From assembly GCF_009754945.1 (NCBI RefSeq), contig NZ_WPIN01000001.1:434001-498000 (forward strand): 64,000 nt of DNA. The letters run 5' to 3'. Under the pieces are notes generated by a model. It did not search any database. It was not told the origin of the DNA and saw nothing but the letters and a program-made list of their open reading frames with translations. Source of the DNA: Spirosoma arboris (lineage in GTDB: Bacteria > Bacteroidota > Bacteroidia > Cytophagales > Spirosomataceae). The position numbers and the translations under genes were made by a program. Positions 25,155-32,814 of the stretch are shown in pieces. The stretch's first letter is position 1. The number at the start of each line of letters is the position of its first letter.

Positions 25155-26702
25155 ATGAAATTCAAATCACTAATTATAGCTGCTTTAGTGGCATTGGGTG
25201 GTAGTAGTTGCAATACCAAGCAATTTCTGGATATTAACACGAACCCAAACCAGTTGCCAACTTCATCACCAAACTATGTATTTACAAATGCGCTGAACAC
25301 TACAGCGACGAACATAGCGGGAAATACAAACGGGCAGGGTTCAAATGAACTTGGTTTTTACTGGGCCGGTCAGTGGACCCAGGGAAACGGGTACATTATT
25401 GTTACTACCCAATTTGCCTACCAGTTCACCAATGGTGATTTCAACTATTGGGATGGTTATTATGACAATCTGCAAGATTATCAGTATGTGATCAACAATG
25501 CCGATGCTAATAACCAGAAGTTCTTAAAAGGACCTTCTAAGGTGATGAAAGCCATGCTGTATCAGCAGATGGTTGATCTGTATGGTAATTTGCCTTATAC
25601 AGATGCGCTGAAGGGTGCTGCTGTACTAGCGCCAAAATTTGATGATCAGAAAGCGATTTATGCGTCGTTAATCACATTGCTTGATGAAGCGATTGTTGAT
25701 TTGAAAGCTAATGCGTTTAGCGGCAGCTATGGTACTTCAGATATTGCTTTCGGTGGTAACATTACGAAATGGGTTCAGTTTGCGAACTCACTCAAGATGC
25801 GGATATTGATTCGTCAATCTAAAGTGGCAGGTAGTGATGCGTATATCAAGACTGAAATCAACAAGATTGTGACCGAAGGCTCAGGCTTTCTTACGGGATA
25901 TGAGGCTAGTATTGGAGGCCCATCGTTCTTCCAACCAGCGGCAGGACAGTTGAACCCAGTTTATGACCGCTGGGGTTATGATGCCACTGGTGCTAAACGT
26001 GCGTTGAATAACTTCCCTCGTCCAACGAAGTTCTTGATCGACGGACTGAAAGCCGCAGGTGATACTCTTCGACTGAAGCGGATTGCTTATGCCGCTGGTG
26101 GCGAAAATGGTAACACACCTGGCGTAAGTACCAAAGCTGAAATTGCCGCCAACTACGTAGGAACACCATTTGGAGCCAGCTCTGGTTATTTACCAGCAAA
26201 TACCTCATCAGTAGGACCAAGCCTGTTGGTAAAAGGTGACTATAATCGGCCATACGTTCTCATGACTGCATCAGAAGTTCAGTTCCTGCTGGCAGAAGCT
26301 AAACAACGGTACTCAGATGTGACCCTACCTAATACGGCTAAGGCTTATTTTGAAGAAGGCATCGTTCAGTCGTTCCGTGTGTTGGGGGCTAACACTGCCG
26401 GTGCTGCTGCGTTTAAAGGTAGCAAGATTGAAAACTATGACTTTGATTCGTCAACGGATAAACTGGCAGCTATTGCCATCCAGAAATGGATTGCCTTGAC
26501 GAACTTCAATGGTCTGGAAGCCTGGGCTGAATACCGCCGGACAAACCTACCGGTTACGCCACAAAGTATTCAGGTTCCTGATACCAAGCGTCCTACGCGT
26601 CTCTTCTATCCGAATACAGAGGCTGGTTCAAACGTAGCAAATGTGACTGCACAAGGTACTGTAGATGTATTTGCTACTAAACTGTTCTGGGACGTTGACT
26701 AG
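25155..26702 (+). CDS. SusD/RagB-like outer-membrane lipoprotein
   Basis: A 515-residue surface lipoprotein, partner of the preceding SusC. The lipobox is GGSSC (Cys about 19), followed by NTKQFLDINTNPNQLPTSSP, the same opening as the SusD-like protein at 16417-17925. Other shared motifs are GPSKVMKAMLYQQMVDLYGNLPYTDAL and GLEAWAEYRRTNLP. The two belong to the SusD-like type 2 group and have diverged by duplication. A strong terminator follows at 26731-26764. Confidence 0.92.
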   Translation: MKFKSLIIAALVALGGSSCNTKQFLDINTNPNQLPTSSPNYVFTNALNTTATNIAGNTNGQGSNELGFYWAGQWTQGNGYIIVTTQFAYQFTNGDFNYWDGYYDNLQDYQYVINNADANNQKFLKGPSKVMKAMLYQQMVDLYGNLPYTDALKGAAVLAPKFDDQKAIYASLITLLDEAIVDLKANAFSGSYGTSDIAFGGNITKWVQFANSLKMRILIRQSKVAGSDAYIKTEINKIVTEGSGFLTGYEASIGGPSFFQPAAGQLNPVYDRWGYDATGAKRALNNFPRPTKFLIDGLKAAGDTLRLKRIAYAAGGENGNTPGVSTKAEIAANYVGTPFGASSGYLPANTSSVGPSLLVKGDYNRPYVLMTASEVQFLLAEAKQRYSDVTLPNTAKAYFEEGIVQSFRVLGANTAGAAAFKGSKIENYDFDSSTDKLAAIAIQKWIALTNFNGLEAWAEYRRTNLPVTPQSIQVPDTKRPTRLFYPNTEAGSNVANVTAQGTVDVFATKLFWDVD

Positions 26703-26730
26703 TTAGCTAATTCTAACAGTTTATTTATAA

Positions 26731-26764
26731 AAAAGAGGCCATCGTACGATGGCCTCTTTTTTTA
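26731..26764 (+). terminator. strong terminator after the susD gene
   Basis: A 30-bp perfect palindrome (arms AAAAGAGGCCATCGT / ACGATGGCCTCTTTT) runs into a further T-tract. It lies 29 bp after the susD stop codon. Confidence 0.92.
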
Positions 26765-26784
26765 TGCTACGCATAGACTACCCC

Positions 26785-26819
26785 ATAAAAAAAGCGGGCC
26801 GATATGATCGGGCCGCTTT
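26785..26819 (-). terminator. minus-strand terminator-like hairpin
   Basis: 12-bp arms with one mismatch (AAAGCGGGCCGA / TCGGGCCGCTTT). On the minus strand a T-tract follows the stem, so it is oriented to stop minus-strand transcripts entering the susD region. No minus-strand gene ends here; it may guard against read-through. Confidence 0.55.
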
Positions 26820-26896
26820 CTGCATTACGCTTTATCCAACTATTAAATTTACTATCTATATGTAATGCCAGAGCGGCTAACAAGATCTAGGTCAGA

Positions 26897-26957
26897 CCAG
26901 ATTTAATCGTCAGCATTTTGTCTGTAATGATGCTGGTTATGAAGTGATTAAATCCGG
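26897..26957. ncRNA. possible structured RNA or palindromic element
   Basis: An outer 12-bp inverted repeat (CCAGATTTAATC / GATTAAATCCGG, one mismatch) encloses an inner perfect 6-bp stem (CAGCAT / ATGCTG). Nested stems in a gap without genes suggest a small RNA or an old palindromic repeat. No known RNA family is recognised. Confidence 0.25.
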
Positions 26958-27028
26958 TTATGTAACAGATTCTAATAGAAAGTAAGCGCTATTCTTATTA
27001 AAATCATAGCAGGCCTAGTCTAATGTAT

Positions 27029-27060
27029 ATTTTTCGGTAGCTATATTAATTTTTCGGTAG
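27029..27060. repeat. direct repeat of ATTTTTCGGTAG-type sequence
   Basis: The motif TTTTTCGGTAG ends at 27040 and again at 27060, a 20-bp period or about two helix turns. It lies about 145 bp before the first disordered-protein gene. Spacing and position fit a pair of activator sites, but this is only a guess. Confidence 0.35.
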
Positions 27061-27202
27061 AGAATCCGACAGAAGCAGGCGTACAGAAGGCGCAGACGAA
27101 TAATGATCAAAGAAGATTGTCACAGTCGAATAGACTCGCTACCCGCTCCCAAACTTTTTGCCTAATACGAAGTTATTCTATAAAATTAGCCGACTCAACG
27201 CC

Positions 27203-27718
27203 ATGAAAGACGAAAAAGATATAGACCATGATAATGCTCAACTAAACGGCCGGACAAATGGTCCATTTGGTTCTGACGATACCGCCGTCGACAGATCTGA
27301 ATCTGATAATCGTAACCAATACGATCAGGAAAATTCAGCCAATGGTCTTGACAGCCGACAGGTTCGGGGAAGTCAGGATGGCCGGAATGAACGAGGCATT
27401 GCCAGCACAGATATGGATACCAAAAACGGCGTACTGCGTATGGGAGATAATGCCAACAGTACGCTTGAATTAACAGAAGAGGGTCTAACTAGTGCAGTCG
27501 CCGATGAAGCAAAGACAAATACGGCTATGGTGGATGTAACGACACATGGTCCTGACGATTATGCTTCTGCTGACGAAGTTCCGGTGCCCAAAGCGGAGGA
27601 AGCTGCCAAAAAGCAGAACGATACTAAAAAAGCCTCTTCAAAAGATGAGACTCAAAAAGAGCGCGAAGAAGAAGTTGCCGAGACTGGCACCGATCTGAAT
27701 AATAAACCTACATATTAA
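27203..27718 (+). CDS. hydrophilic, probably disordered protein
   Basis: A 171-residue protein with no hydrophobic segment, no Cys or Trp, and very high content of Asp, Glu, Asn, Lys, Thr and Gly. The N-terminal half is Asp/Asn/Gly/Arg-rich, the C-terminal end Lys/Glu-rich (KAEEAAKKQNDTKK). I start it at the ATG at 27203; an upstream frame to 27158 is possible. It is not recognised as a named family. The composition resembles hydrophilins and other stress-protection proteins, which is inference only. The next gene, 33 bp on, encodes a similar protein. Confidence 0.6.
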   Translation: MKDEKDIDHDNAQLNGRTNGPFGSDDTAVDRSESDNRNQYDQENSANGLDSRQVRGSQDGRNERGIASTDMDTKNGVLRMGDNANSTLELTEEGLTSAVADEAKTNTAMVDVTTHGPDDYASADEVPVPKAEEAAKKQNDTKKASSKDETQKEREEEVAETGTDLNNKPTY

Positions 27719-27751
27719 CTTTTCTTTCTCAACACTAAATAAAACAACGTT

Positions 27752-28129
27752 ATGAGCGTAAGTAGCAAATCCCGCAAAGAAAGCACTGAGTCATTTGCGG
27801 CTCAGGCAATGCACAACACAATGGGTATTCCCCCAGCGTTGGCACAACTAAACGACAAAAATCTGGATAATGAGCTACCCTCTCGTGTAGCCGCCAGTAA
27901 CGATACCGATGTTCCGGGCGATGTGACCGAAGCAGACGCTGTAGCTGCCGAAGCGGATCAGGAGAACGGCATTACCAATGAAGATATCGAGGAGTCGAAA
28001 CGGGCTTCCTGGGGGCAGCCACCTGTAAACAACGGAGAGGGTAACCCTGATTGGACTACCAGCACAACTGACGAAACCGTTCCGGCTACTCGCTCAAACG
28101 AGCCTGAGCGGACACTGGGTAACGCGTAA
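27752..28129 (+). CDS. hydrophilic, probably disordered protein
   Basis: A 125-residue protein with no membrane segment and no Cys, rich in Ala, Asn, Asp, Glu, Ser and Thr. It has a short AAQAMHNTMGIPPALAQL segment near the N-terminus that could form a helix, then acidic low-complexity sequence and a WGQPPVNNGEGNPDW stretch. I do not recognise the family. It follows the other disordered protein by 33 bp and they probably share an mRNA. A 31-bp perfect inverted repeat lies 22 bp downstream. Confidence 0.6.
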   Translation: MSVSSKSRKESTESFAAQAMHNTMGIPPALAQLNDKNLDNELPSRVAASNDTDVPGDVTEADAVAAEADQENGITNEDIEESKRASWGQPPVNNGEGNPDWTTSTTDETVPATRSNEPERTLGNA

Positions 28130-28151
28130 ATTGTAAGGAACTCAATTAGTC

Positions 28152-28222
28152 TATGACCCCTTCAGGGTCAAATGTTTATAGAAAGTTATTCTCTATAAAC
28201 ATTTGACCCTGAAGGGGTCATA
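28152..28222. repeat. 31-bp perfect inverted repeat with CTTCAG-centred arms
   Basis: Arms at 28152-28182 and 28192-28222 are exactly complementary around a 9-nt loop. Each arm begins with its own small palindrome, GACCCCTTCAGGGTC. It lies between the convergent disordered-protein and dehydrogenase genes and ends 17 bp from the latter's stop codon. There is no T-tract. The arm design resembles the element at 55816-55889. Confidence 0.9.
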
Positions 28223-28239
28223 CTAGTAGAAGCTATCAG

Positions 28240-29718
28240 TTACTTCATTAGCCGATTCAAGGTATAACATACCAGGTGATTCATCAACTTTTTCTGCCCA
28301 TTATTTGCCTGTAAATTACCTAATGTTAGCTCATAAATGCGGTTAGATTTTAGCCCTCCTAGGGTCAAGGAAACCGTTTTTCGATCGGCGGAAAGTTGGA
28401 TAGACGAAACAGGCACTGCCTGAACATCCATTTGTGGAGAGCCATAAGCGCGGTGATACTCGTAATAATAACTCCGAAAGTTATAATTCGTCAGATCACG
28501 GGCAGTCGCTTCATCGATGGGTTGCGTGAATGTCAGATTAAAACCATTGGGGGTTAATTTCATGGCCATAATATCGAGTGGAACACCTGAGCCTGCTTTA
28601 TAACGTAATCGTTGAATACCCTTTGCTCCCAGCCAGCCATGATCGGTTTGTCCCAGATATAAGCTACCATCAGGAGCAAAAGCCAGCCGATTATTGCCAA
28701 TCCGCATAGCAACACCCTTTGAGCCCGCCTTGCTATAAAACGGCACACACGCTCCCTGAATCTGCCCATCAACCTCATCGGGCAGGATACGTAGCAAATG
28801 GGCAAAATCCATATCGCCCACAAATAGCTGATTGGCAAATGGACCGAATTTTCCACCTGTATTATCCAGTACAATTTGTGTAGGTGAATGCGCCATCAAC
28901 TCATGTGGAAAAGCAATGCTTTCCACCGTACGCATACTATCGAGGCTTTTTACGGACAATGTGAGTGGGTCTACATCCGGGAAACCGGGCCGCCAGACTA
29001 AGCTGGTTGGATGTCCATAAAATTTACCTTCTTCAACATGAAACAGTTTGCTGGTACCTAGCCAGTCGCCCTGATTGTCGGTCACGAATAAACGTCCCTG
29101 CGCGTCGAAACCAAGCCCATTGGGCGACCGAAATCCACAGGCGTAAGGCTTTAGCTTTCCATCGGGTGTCAGTTGCATAACCCATCCTCGGTAAGGCACA
29201 CAAGCATACATCCTGCCCTGCCGACCGAGCGCATCATATTGCCCCCGAACTTCGTCGCGAATCCCCGCGCCATTAGATGCTGTATTCAGACTGATATATA
29301 TATTCCCTTTGGCATCGCGAACAGGCCCAAAAGCAAACTCATGATAATTCCCCGACATGCCAAATTGGTCAGTAACAGTCTCATACTTGTCTGCCAGACC
29401 GTCGCCATTAGTATCAGTCAGGCGAGTGAGTTCGGGTCGTTGAATAACCAGCAGTTCCCTATTATTGATTGCTATTACGCCCAAAGGGTCATGTAATCCC
29501 TCGGCAAAGAGTTTCCAGATTTTGGTTTTGGGGTTATAAAGCATCACTTCACCCCGGTGAAAACAGGCTGCCATTCGCCCATCAGGCAGAAATGAAAGAC
29601 CACCCGTTTCAGCCACCAAACCGGGCGGAGTAGGAATCGTCTCAACCTCATAATAATCGGAAATAGTATCTGTCGGAAAGACAGTTAGCAGCGCGGAGAG
29701 GAGCAGAGAGGCAAGCAT
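28240..29718 (-). CDS. secreted glucose/sorbosone dehydrogenase-like beta-propeller protein
   Basis: A 492-residue secreted protein. A short signal peptide (about residues 1-16) is followed by a six-bladed propeller typical of the sorbosone/glucose dehydrogenase group, with repeated strands such as GLSFLPDGRMAACFHRGEV, GLGFDAQGRLFVTDNQGDW and LAFAPDGSLYLGQTDHGWLG. DTNGDGLADKYE is a calcium-binding type loop. The C-terminal 100 residues form an Ig-like domain. Members oxidise sugars with PQQ, but binding residues cannot be confirmed here. An azurin-like protein is encoded just upstream on the same strand and could accept electrons (inference). Confidence 0.8.
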   Translation of the reverse strand: MLASLLLSALLTVFPTDTISDYYEVETIPTPPGLVAETGGLSFLPDGRMAACFHRGEVMLYNPKTKIWKLFAEGLHDPLGVIAINNRELLVIQRPELTRLTDTNGDGLADKYETVTDQFGMSGNYHEFAFGPVRDAKGNIYISLNTASNGAGIRDEVRGQYDALGRQGRMYACVPYRGWVMQLTPDGKLKPYACGFRSPNGLGFDAQGRLFVTDNQGDWLGTSKLFHVEEGKFYGHPTSLVWRPGFPDVDPLTLSVKSLDSMRTVESIAFPHELMAHSPTQIVLDNTGGKFGPFANQLFVGDMDFAHLLRILPDEVDGQIQGACVPFYSKAGSKGVAMRIGNNRLAFAPDGSLYLGQTDHGWLGAKGIQRLRYKAGSGVPLDIMAMKLTPNGFNLTFTQPIDEATARDLTNYNFRSYYYEYHRAYGSPQMDVQAVPVSSIQLSADRKTVSLTLGGLKSNRIYELTLGNLQANNGQKKLMNHLVCYTLNRLMK

Positions 29719-29817
29719 AAAGTGTATATGATATTGGATGTATGATGTACGTAGGATATGGAATGTATTTCTATTTTGCGTCAGCTATATCATACATCAT
29801 ATACCTTACAGCCTACA

Positions 29818-30885
29818 TCATTTTGACATTGTTAGGGTGAATTGACGGGTGCCAGCAGGAAGTCGAACTTCCCCGTTCTTTAACTGGCCAATAGATGGTC
29901 GTAATCGAATACCGGGTTGGGCAGTGGTTATGAGCGTAATAGCTTGTTTAGTTGGGCTGAACGCAAAGGTTCGTACAAGACCTCGCCCGGTAGACAGTGG
30001 TTTGATAAGTTCACGAATTTCGACCCCATTAATACTATAGCGGAACTCAGGATACCGATTTACTAATTGATAGCCTTTGAATTGAGGAGCCTGTTGCGTG
30101 CCTGACCCTATCTTCCAGGGAAAACCACCTGTATCCCGATAATAAATTTCCCCAACAATCTTCGTCAATCGCTGACCTTTACCATCCCATTGCTCCGCGT
30201 TATCGACAAACCCACCCGACCAGGCATAACGTAGGCGACATTGTCCTGCATCGAATACGTAGGATTGGCCACCTTCGGAACCGGGCAGGCCAACGGCAAT
30301 CGCTGCCGGCCCACAATCGGGCATAAACGTGCGATAAACAGCGGGGAGTGTTAGCGCATAAGGATGATTGGCGGGTTGATGATGTTGATGACTGGCTTCG
30401 GCAATACGGTCAGGATTGGGGATGTTCAGATCATCATTTAGTGGCGGAAGTCGTTTTGGTTCGTTGGTGGCGTAGATAATTCCATACATAACAGAACCAT
30501 GACCGGGGTAGGTACACACGAACGGATAAGCTCCTTCGGGCAGCGTAACGACCAGAGAATCGATATTGCCCGGTTCCACGCTTACGGTATGAGCGAGTAC
30601 ATCGTCGATAATAGGAACATGATGCTGAGCCGGTCCTTTATTGCCCAAAGCCAGTGCGAACTCCACCACGCGTAACCGCGAGTTAGGTCGCGTTACAACG
30701 AGATTATGAGCCATGTCATCTTTGTTTCGAAAAATGAGTCGCAATCGCGAGTTTGGCTTGATAACCAAACGTTTCTGGTCGAATTGAAGACCTGCCGATG
30801 TGGTAATAGTAATCAGCGTATCGCGTTGAGCATGTGTTGGCAGCGTCGATAGCAAAAGGCTCACAATCAGTAACAATTTAGACAT
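29818..30885 (-). CDS. azurin/plastocyanin-like copper protein with C-terminal domain
   Basis: A 355-residue secreted protein. The signal peptide ends at LPTHAQ (residue 20). The N-terminal cupredoxin domain (about 22-140) has all four type 1 copper ligands: His60 (in DMAHNLVV), Cys124, His129 and Met133 (CTYPGHGSVM). The C-terminal domain (about 170-352) is a beta-rich domain with YAWSGGFVDNAEQWDGKG, found with cytochromes and cupredoxins in Bacteroidota; its role is unclear to me. It precedes the sorbosone-dehydrogenase-like gene by 99 bp on the same strand, suggesting a joint extracytoplasmic oxidation system. It follows meaB by 27 bp. Confidence 0.88.
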   Translation of the reverse strand: MSKLLLIVSLLLSTLPTHAQRDTLITITTSAGLQFDQKRLVIKPNSRLRLIFRNKDDMAHNLVVTRPNSRLRVVEFALALGNKGPAQHHVPIIDDVLAHTVSVEPGNIDSLVVTLPEGAYPFVCTYPGHGSVMYGIIYATNEPKRLPPLNDDLNIPNPDRIAEASHQHHQPANHPYALTLPAVYRTFMPDCGPAAIAVGLPGSEGGQSYVFDAGQCRLRYAWSGGFVDNAEQWDGKGQRLTKIVGEIYYRDTGGFPWKIGSGTQQAPQFKGYQLVNRYPEFRYSINGVEIRELIKPLSTGRGLVRTFAFSPTKQAITLITTAQPGIRLRPSIGQLKNGEVRLPAGTRQFTLTMSK

Positions 30886-30912
30886 ATCGTTAAAAGTAAA
30901 AATCGCCTAACT

Positions 30913-31917
30913 CTAATGGCTGTCGAGCGATTGTTTTAACACGATGTCTACGGCAGGGGCGGGGAGGAGAGTACCCGCCAGAACCTGATTTTCAAGTCGA
31001 TCAAGTTGCTGTTTGATACCTGGCTGGTTATAAAATTGTCCTTCGAGCCGCTGCCGCAATAGAGATCGGAACCAGGTTAATTGTTGTTCCTGTCGTCGGC
31101 GATTACGAACACCGTTCTGGGTTGTTAGTTGTTGGTGTTGCTCGATCATTTGCCATACATTGGTTATCCCAGATGGGCTAGCACTATGATCTGGTAGAGC
31201 TGAACAGGTTAATACAGGTGGAAACCAGCCTGTTCCGGTTGGAGGAAATAAGTGGAGAGCATTTTGATAGTCAACACGAGCACGATTGGCGGCTGCTCGA
31301 TTGTCACCATCAGCTTTTGTAATCACCAAGGCATCGGCTAGTTCCATAATACCGCGTTTCATCCCCTGCAATTCGTCGCCAGCGCCTGCCAGCATGAGCA
31401 GCAGAAAGAAATCAACCATGCCATGCACAACAGTCTCAGACTGTCCTACACCTACAGTTTCAACCAGAATGGTATCGAAGCCGGCTGCTTCGCACAAGAG
31501 GATTGTCTCGCGGGTTCGGTGCGCTACTCCACCTAGCGAATCGCCTGCTGGTGAGGGGCGGATGTAGGCGCTTGGGTTCATGGAAAGCGATTCCATACGC
31601 GTTTTGTCACCCAGCAGACTGCCACCCGAACGTTGACTGGTGGGATCAACTGTAAGCACCGCCAACCAATGCCCTAACTTGGTCAGATAAGAACCAAACG
31701 CTTCAATAAACGTACTTTTTCCTACGCCTGGCACGCCCGTAATCCCAATTCGTATCGAGTTCCCTGTTTTGGGCAAAATAGCCTCCAGTACTTGCTGCGC
31801 TAACGCCTGATCATCGACCAGACGACTCTCCACAAGGGTGATGGCCTGACTGAGCACCAGCCGGTCGCCGGTCAGGATGCCGTTGATATAATGATGGGCG
31901 GGGAATCGTTGGCGCAT
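30913..31917 (-). CDS. meaB: methylmalonyl-CoA mutase-associated GTPase MeaB
   Basis: A 334-residue G3E-type GTPase that protects and reloads the B12-dependent methylmalonyl-CoA mutase. Seen: P-loop GVPGVGKSTF, VDPTSQRSGGSLLGDKTRM, the switch region ILVETVGVGQSE, and the guanine motif ITKADGDN. The C-terminal QxxWFRSLLRQRLEGQF dimer segment is also present. Length is normal. No mutase gene is in the window. Its ATG directly abuts the end of the palindromic element that fills the gap to ispD, so no ribosome-binding site of the usual kind is possible. Confidence 0.93.
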   Translation of the reverse strand: MRQRFPAHHYINGILTGDRLVLSQAITLVESRLVDDQALAQQVLEAILPKTGNSIRIGITGVPGVGKSTFIEAFGSYLTKLGHWLAVLTVDPTSQRSGGSLLGDKTRMESLSMNPSAYIRPSPAGDSLGGVAHRTRETILLCEAAGFDTILVETVGVGQSETVVHGMVDFFLLLMLAGAGDELQGMKRGIMELADALVITKADGDNRAAANRARVDYQNALHLFPPTGTGWFPPVLTCSALPDHSASPSGITNVWQMIEQHQQLTTQNGVRNRRRQEQQLTWFRSLLRQRLEGQFYNQPGIKQQLDRLENQVLAGTLLPAPAVDIVLKQSLDSH

Positions 31918-32071
31918 TCTGAACCGAGATTTTTGTGATTAGATTGATTTTCAGGATTTTGCTTTTCTCTTAAGATTTGAAAAATATTATAGCCAAGATT
32001 AATCATGTATGGTCTAAGAAATCATAAAAATCAATCTAATCACAAAAATCCCGGTTCTAAATCCTGGTTCA
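31918..32071. repeat. compound TGAACC-family palindromic element filling the ispD-meaB gap
   Basis: Arms at 31921-31951 and 32027-32057 (GAACCGGGATTTTTGTGATT at the outer end) pair at 30 of 31 positions around a 75-nt centre. Beyond the right arm a second terminus of the same family follows (minus strand TGAACCAGGATTTAG, 32057-32071). Its TGA is the ispD stop codon, and the left end touches the meaB start codon. The second terminus matches 15 bases of the element after mazG, so one copy seems inserted into another. Confidence 0.85.
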
Positions 32072-32740
32072 GACGAGATCCTCCGGCGTGGTAATCTTAA
32101 TATTTTCGTAAGACCCTTCAATCAGAGTAATCGGGAAACCGGCGTATTCCATCACACTGGCGCAATCGGTAAAAAACGCTTGCTCTTCGGTTTGAAACGC
32201 TTGCCGAAATGCCGTCAACTGAAACGTTTGGGGTGTTTGAACAAGGCGGTACTGACTACGATCAACAGCTTTGCTAACTCCATCGGCACCCACTACCCGT
32301 ACCGAATCTTTCACCGGTACGCAGGTCACTGCCGATCCTGTTCGAGCAGCTGTATCGAAACTATTCTGGATGATTTCTGGAGAAATAAAAGGACGGACAC
32401 CATCATGAACAGCTACTAAACCATCACTTTTTTCAATGATTGCCAGACCATTACGAACCGACTGGAAGCGAGTCGATCCACCATTGGCTATTTGGATACT
32501 CGGGTGAAAATTATGCCGCTCACAGAGAGTTTCCCAGATTGATTGGTCTTTTGTTGGGAGAACCAAAATAAGTTGTGGAGCGGGTACTACTTCCAGAAAA
32601 CGCTCAATGGTATGCTGGAGAATGGGTTTTCCATTGAGCAGAAGAAATTGTTTGGGCACGTCGGATTTCATTCGACTGCCACTGCCACCAGCTACGATTA
32701 TGGCAAAAAAATTAGTGGTAAGCGGTAAGTGGTAAGTCAT
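32069..32740 (-). CDS. ispD: 2-C-methyl-D-erythritol 4-phosphate cytidylyltransferase
   Basis: Third step of the MEP isoprenoid pathway, joining CTP and methylerythritol phosphate. The 223-residue protein has the nucleotide loop IIVAGGSGSRMKSDVPKQF, then GKPILQHTIE, VHDGVRPF and the C-terminal ENIKITTPEDL. The N-terminus MTYHLPLTTNF before the first strand is unusual: residues 3-9 are encoded by one arm of the GTAAGTGG palindrome (32714-32784), and no other start codon is available upstream of the core. The TGA stop is likewise the end of a palindromic element. Both gene ends therefore seem remodelled by repeats, with the core intact. Confidence 0.93.
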   Translation of the reverse strand: MTYHLPLTTNFFAIIVAGGSGSRMKSDVPKQFLLLNGKPILQHTIERFLEVVPAPQLILVLPTKDQSIWETLCERHNFHPSIQIANGGSTRFQSVRNGLAIIEKSDGLVAVHDGVRPFISPEIIQNSFDTAARTGSAVTCVPVKDSVRVVGADGVSKAVDRSQYRLVQTPQTFQLTAFRQAFQTEEQAFFTDCASVMEYAGFPITLIEGSYENIKITTPEDLV

Positions 32741-32784
32741 AAGCGGGCTAACACATATGACAAAACTACTTACTACTTACCACT
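32714..32784. repeat. inverted repeat, GTAAGTGG family, overlapping the ispD start
   Basis: Arms AGTGGTAAGCGGTAAGTGG (32714-32732) and its imperfect complement (32766-32784) match at 16 of 19 positions. The left arm lies inside ispD codons 3-9; the right arm is in the gap to queA. The same unit builds the perfect palindrome at 55017-55071. Confidence 0.7.
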
Positions 32785-32814
32785 TAAACACTTATTAACG
32801 ACTACGGCGTCCGG

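Larger units (their letters stand above)
26703..27202. other. 500-bp intergenic region with two terminators, a structured stretch and tandem repeats
   Basis: No protein-coding gene is supported. Contents: the susD terminator, a second hairpin oriented for the minus strand, a nested hairpin at 26897-26957, and a direct repeat at 27027-27060. The rest gives no recognisable signal. Confidence 0.6.

Noticed and set aside
26868..26940. tRNA-like start (GCCAGAGCGGCTAAC)
   Set aside because: No matching acceptor stem, anticodon arm or T-loop motif can be built downstream.
29735..29820. Possible further palindromic element between the azurin-like and dehydrogenase genes
   Set aside because: Units such as GATGTATGATGTA recur in inverse orientation, but pairing is too imperfect to define arms; perhaps a decayed copy.
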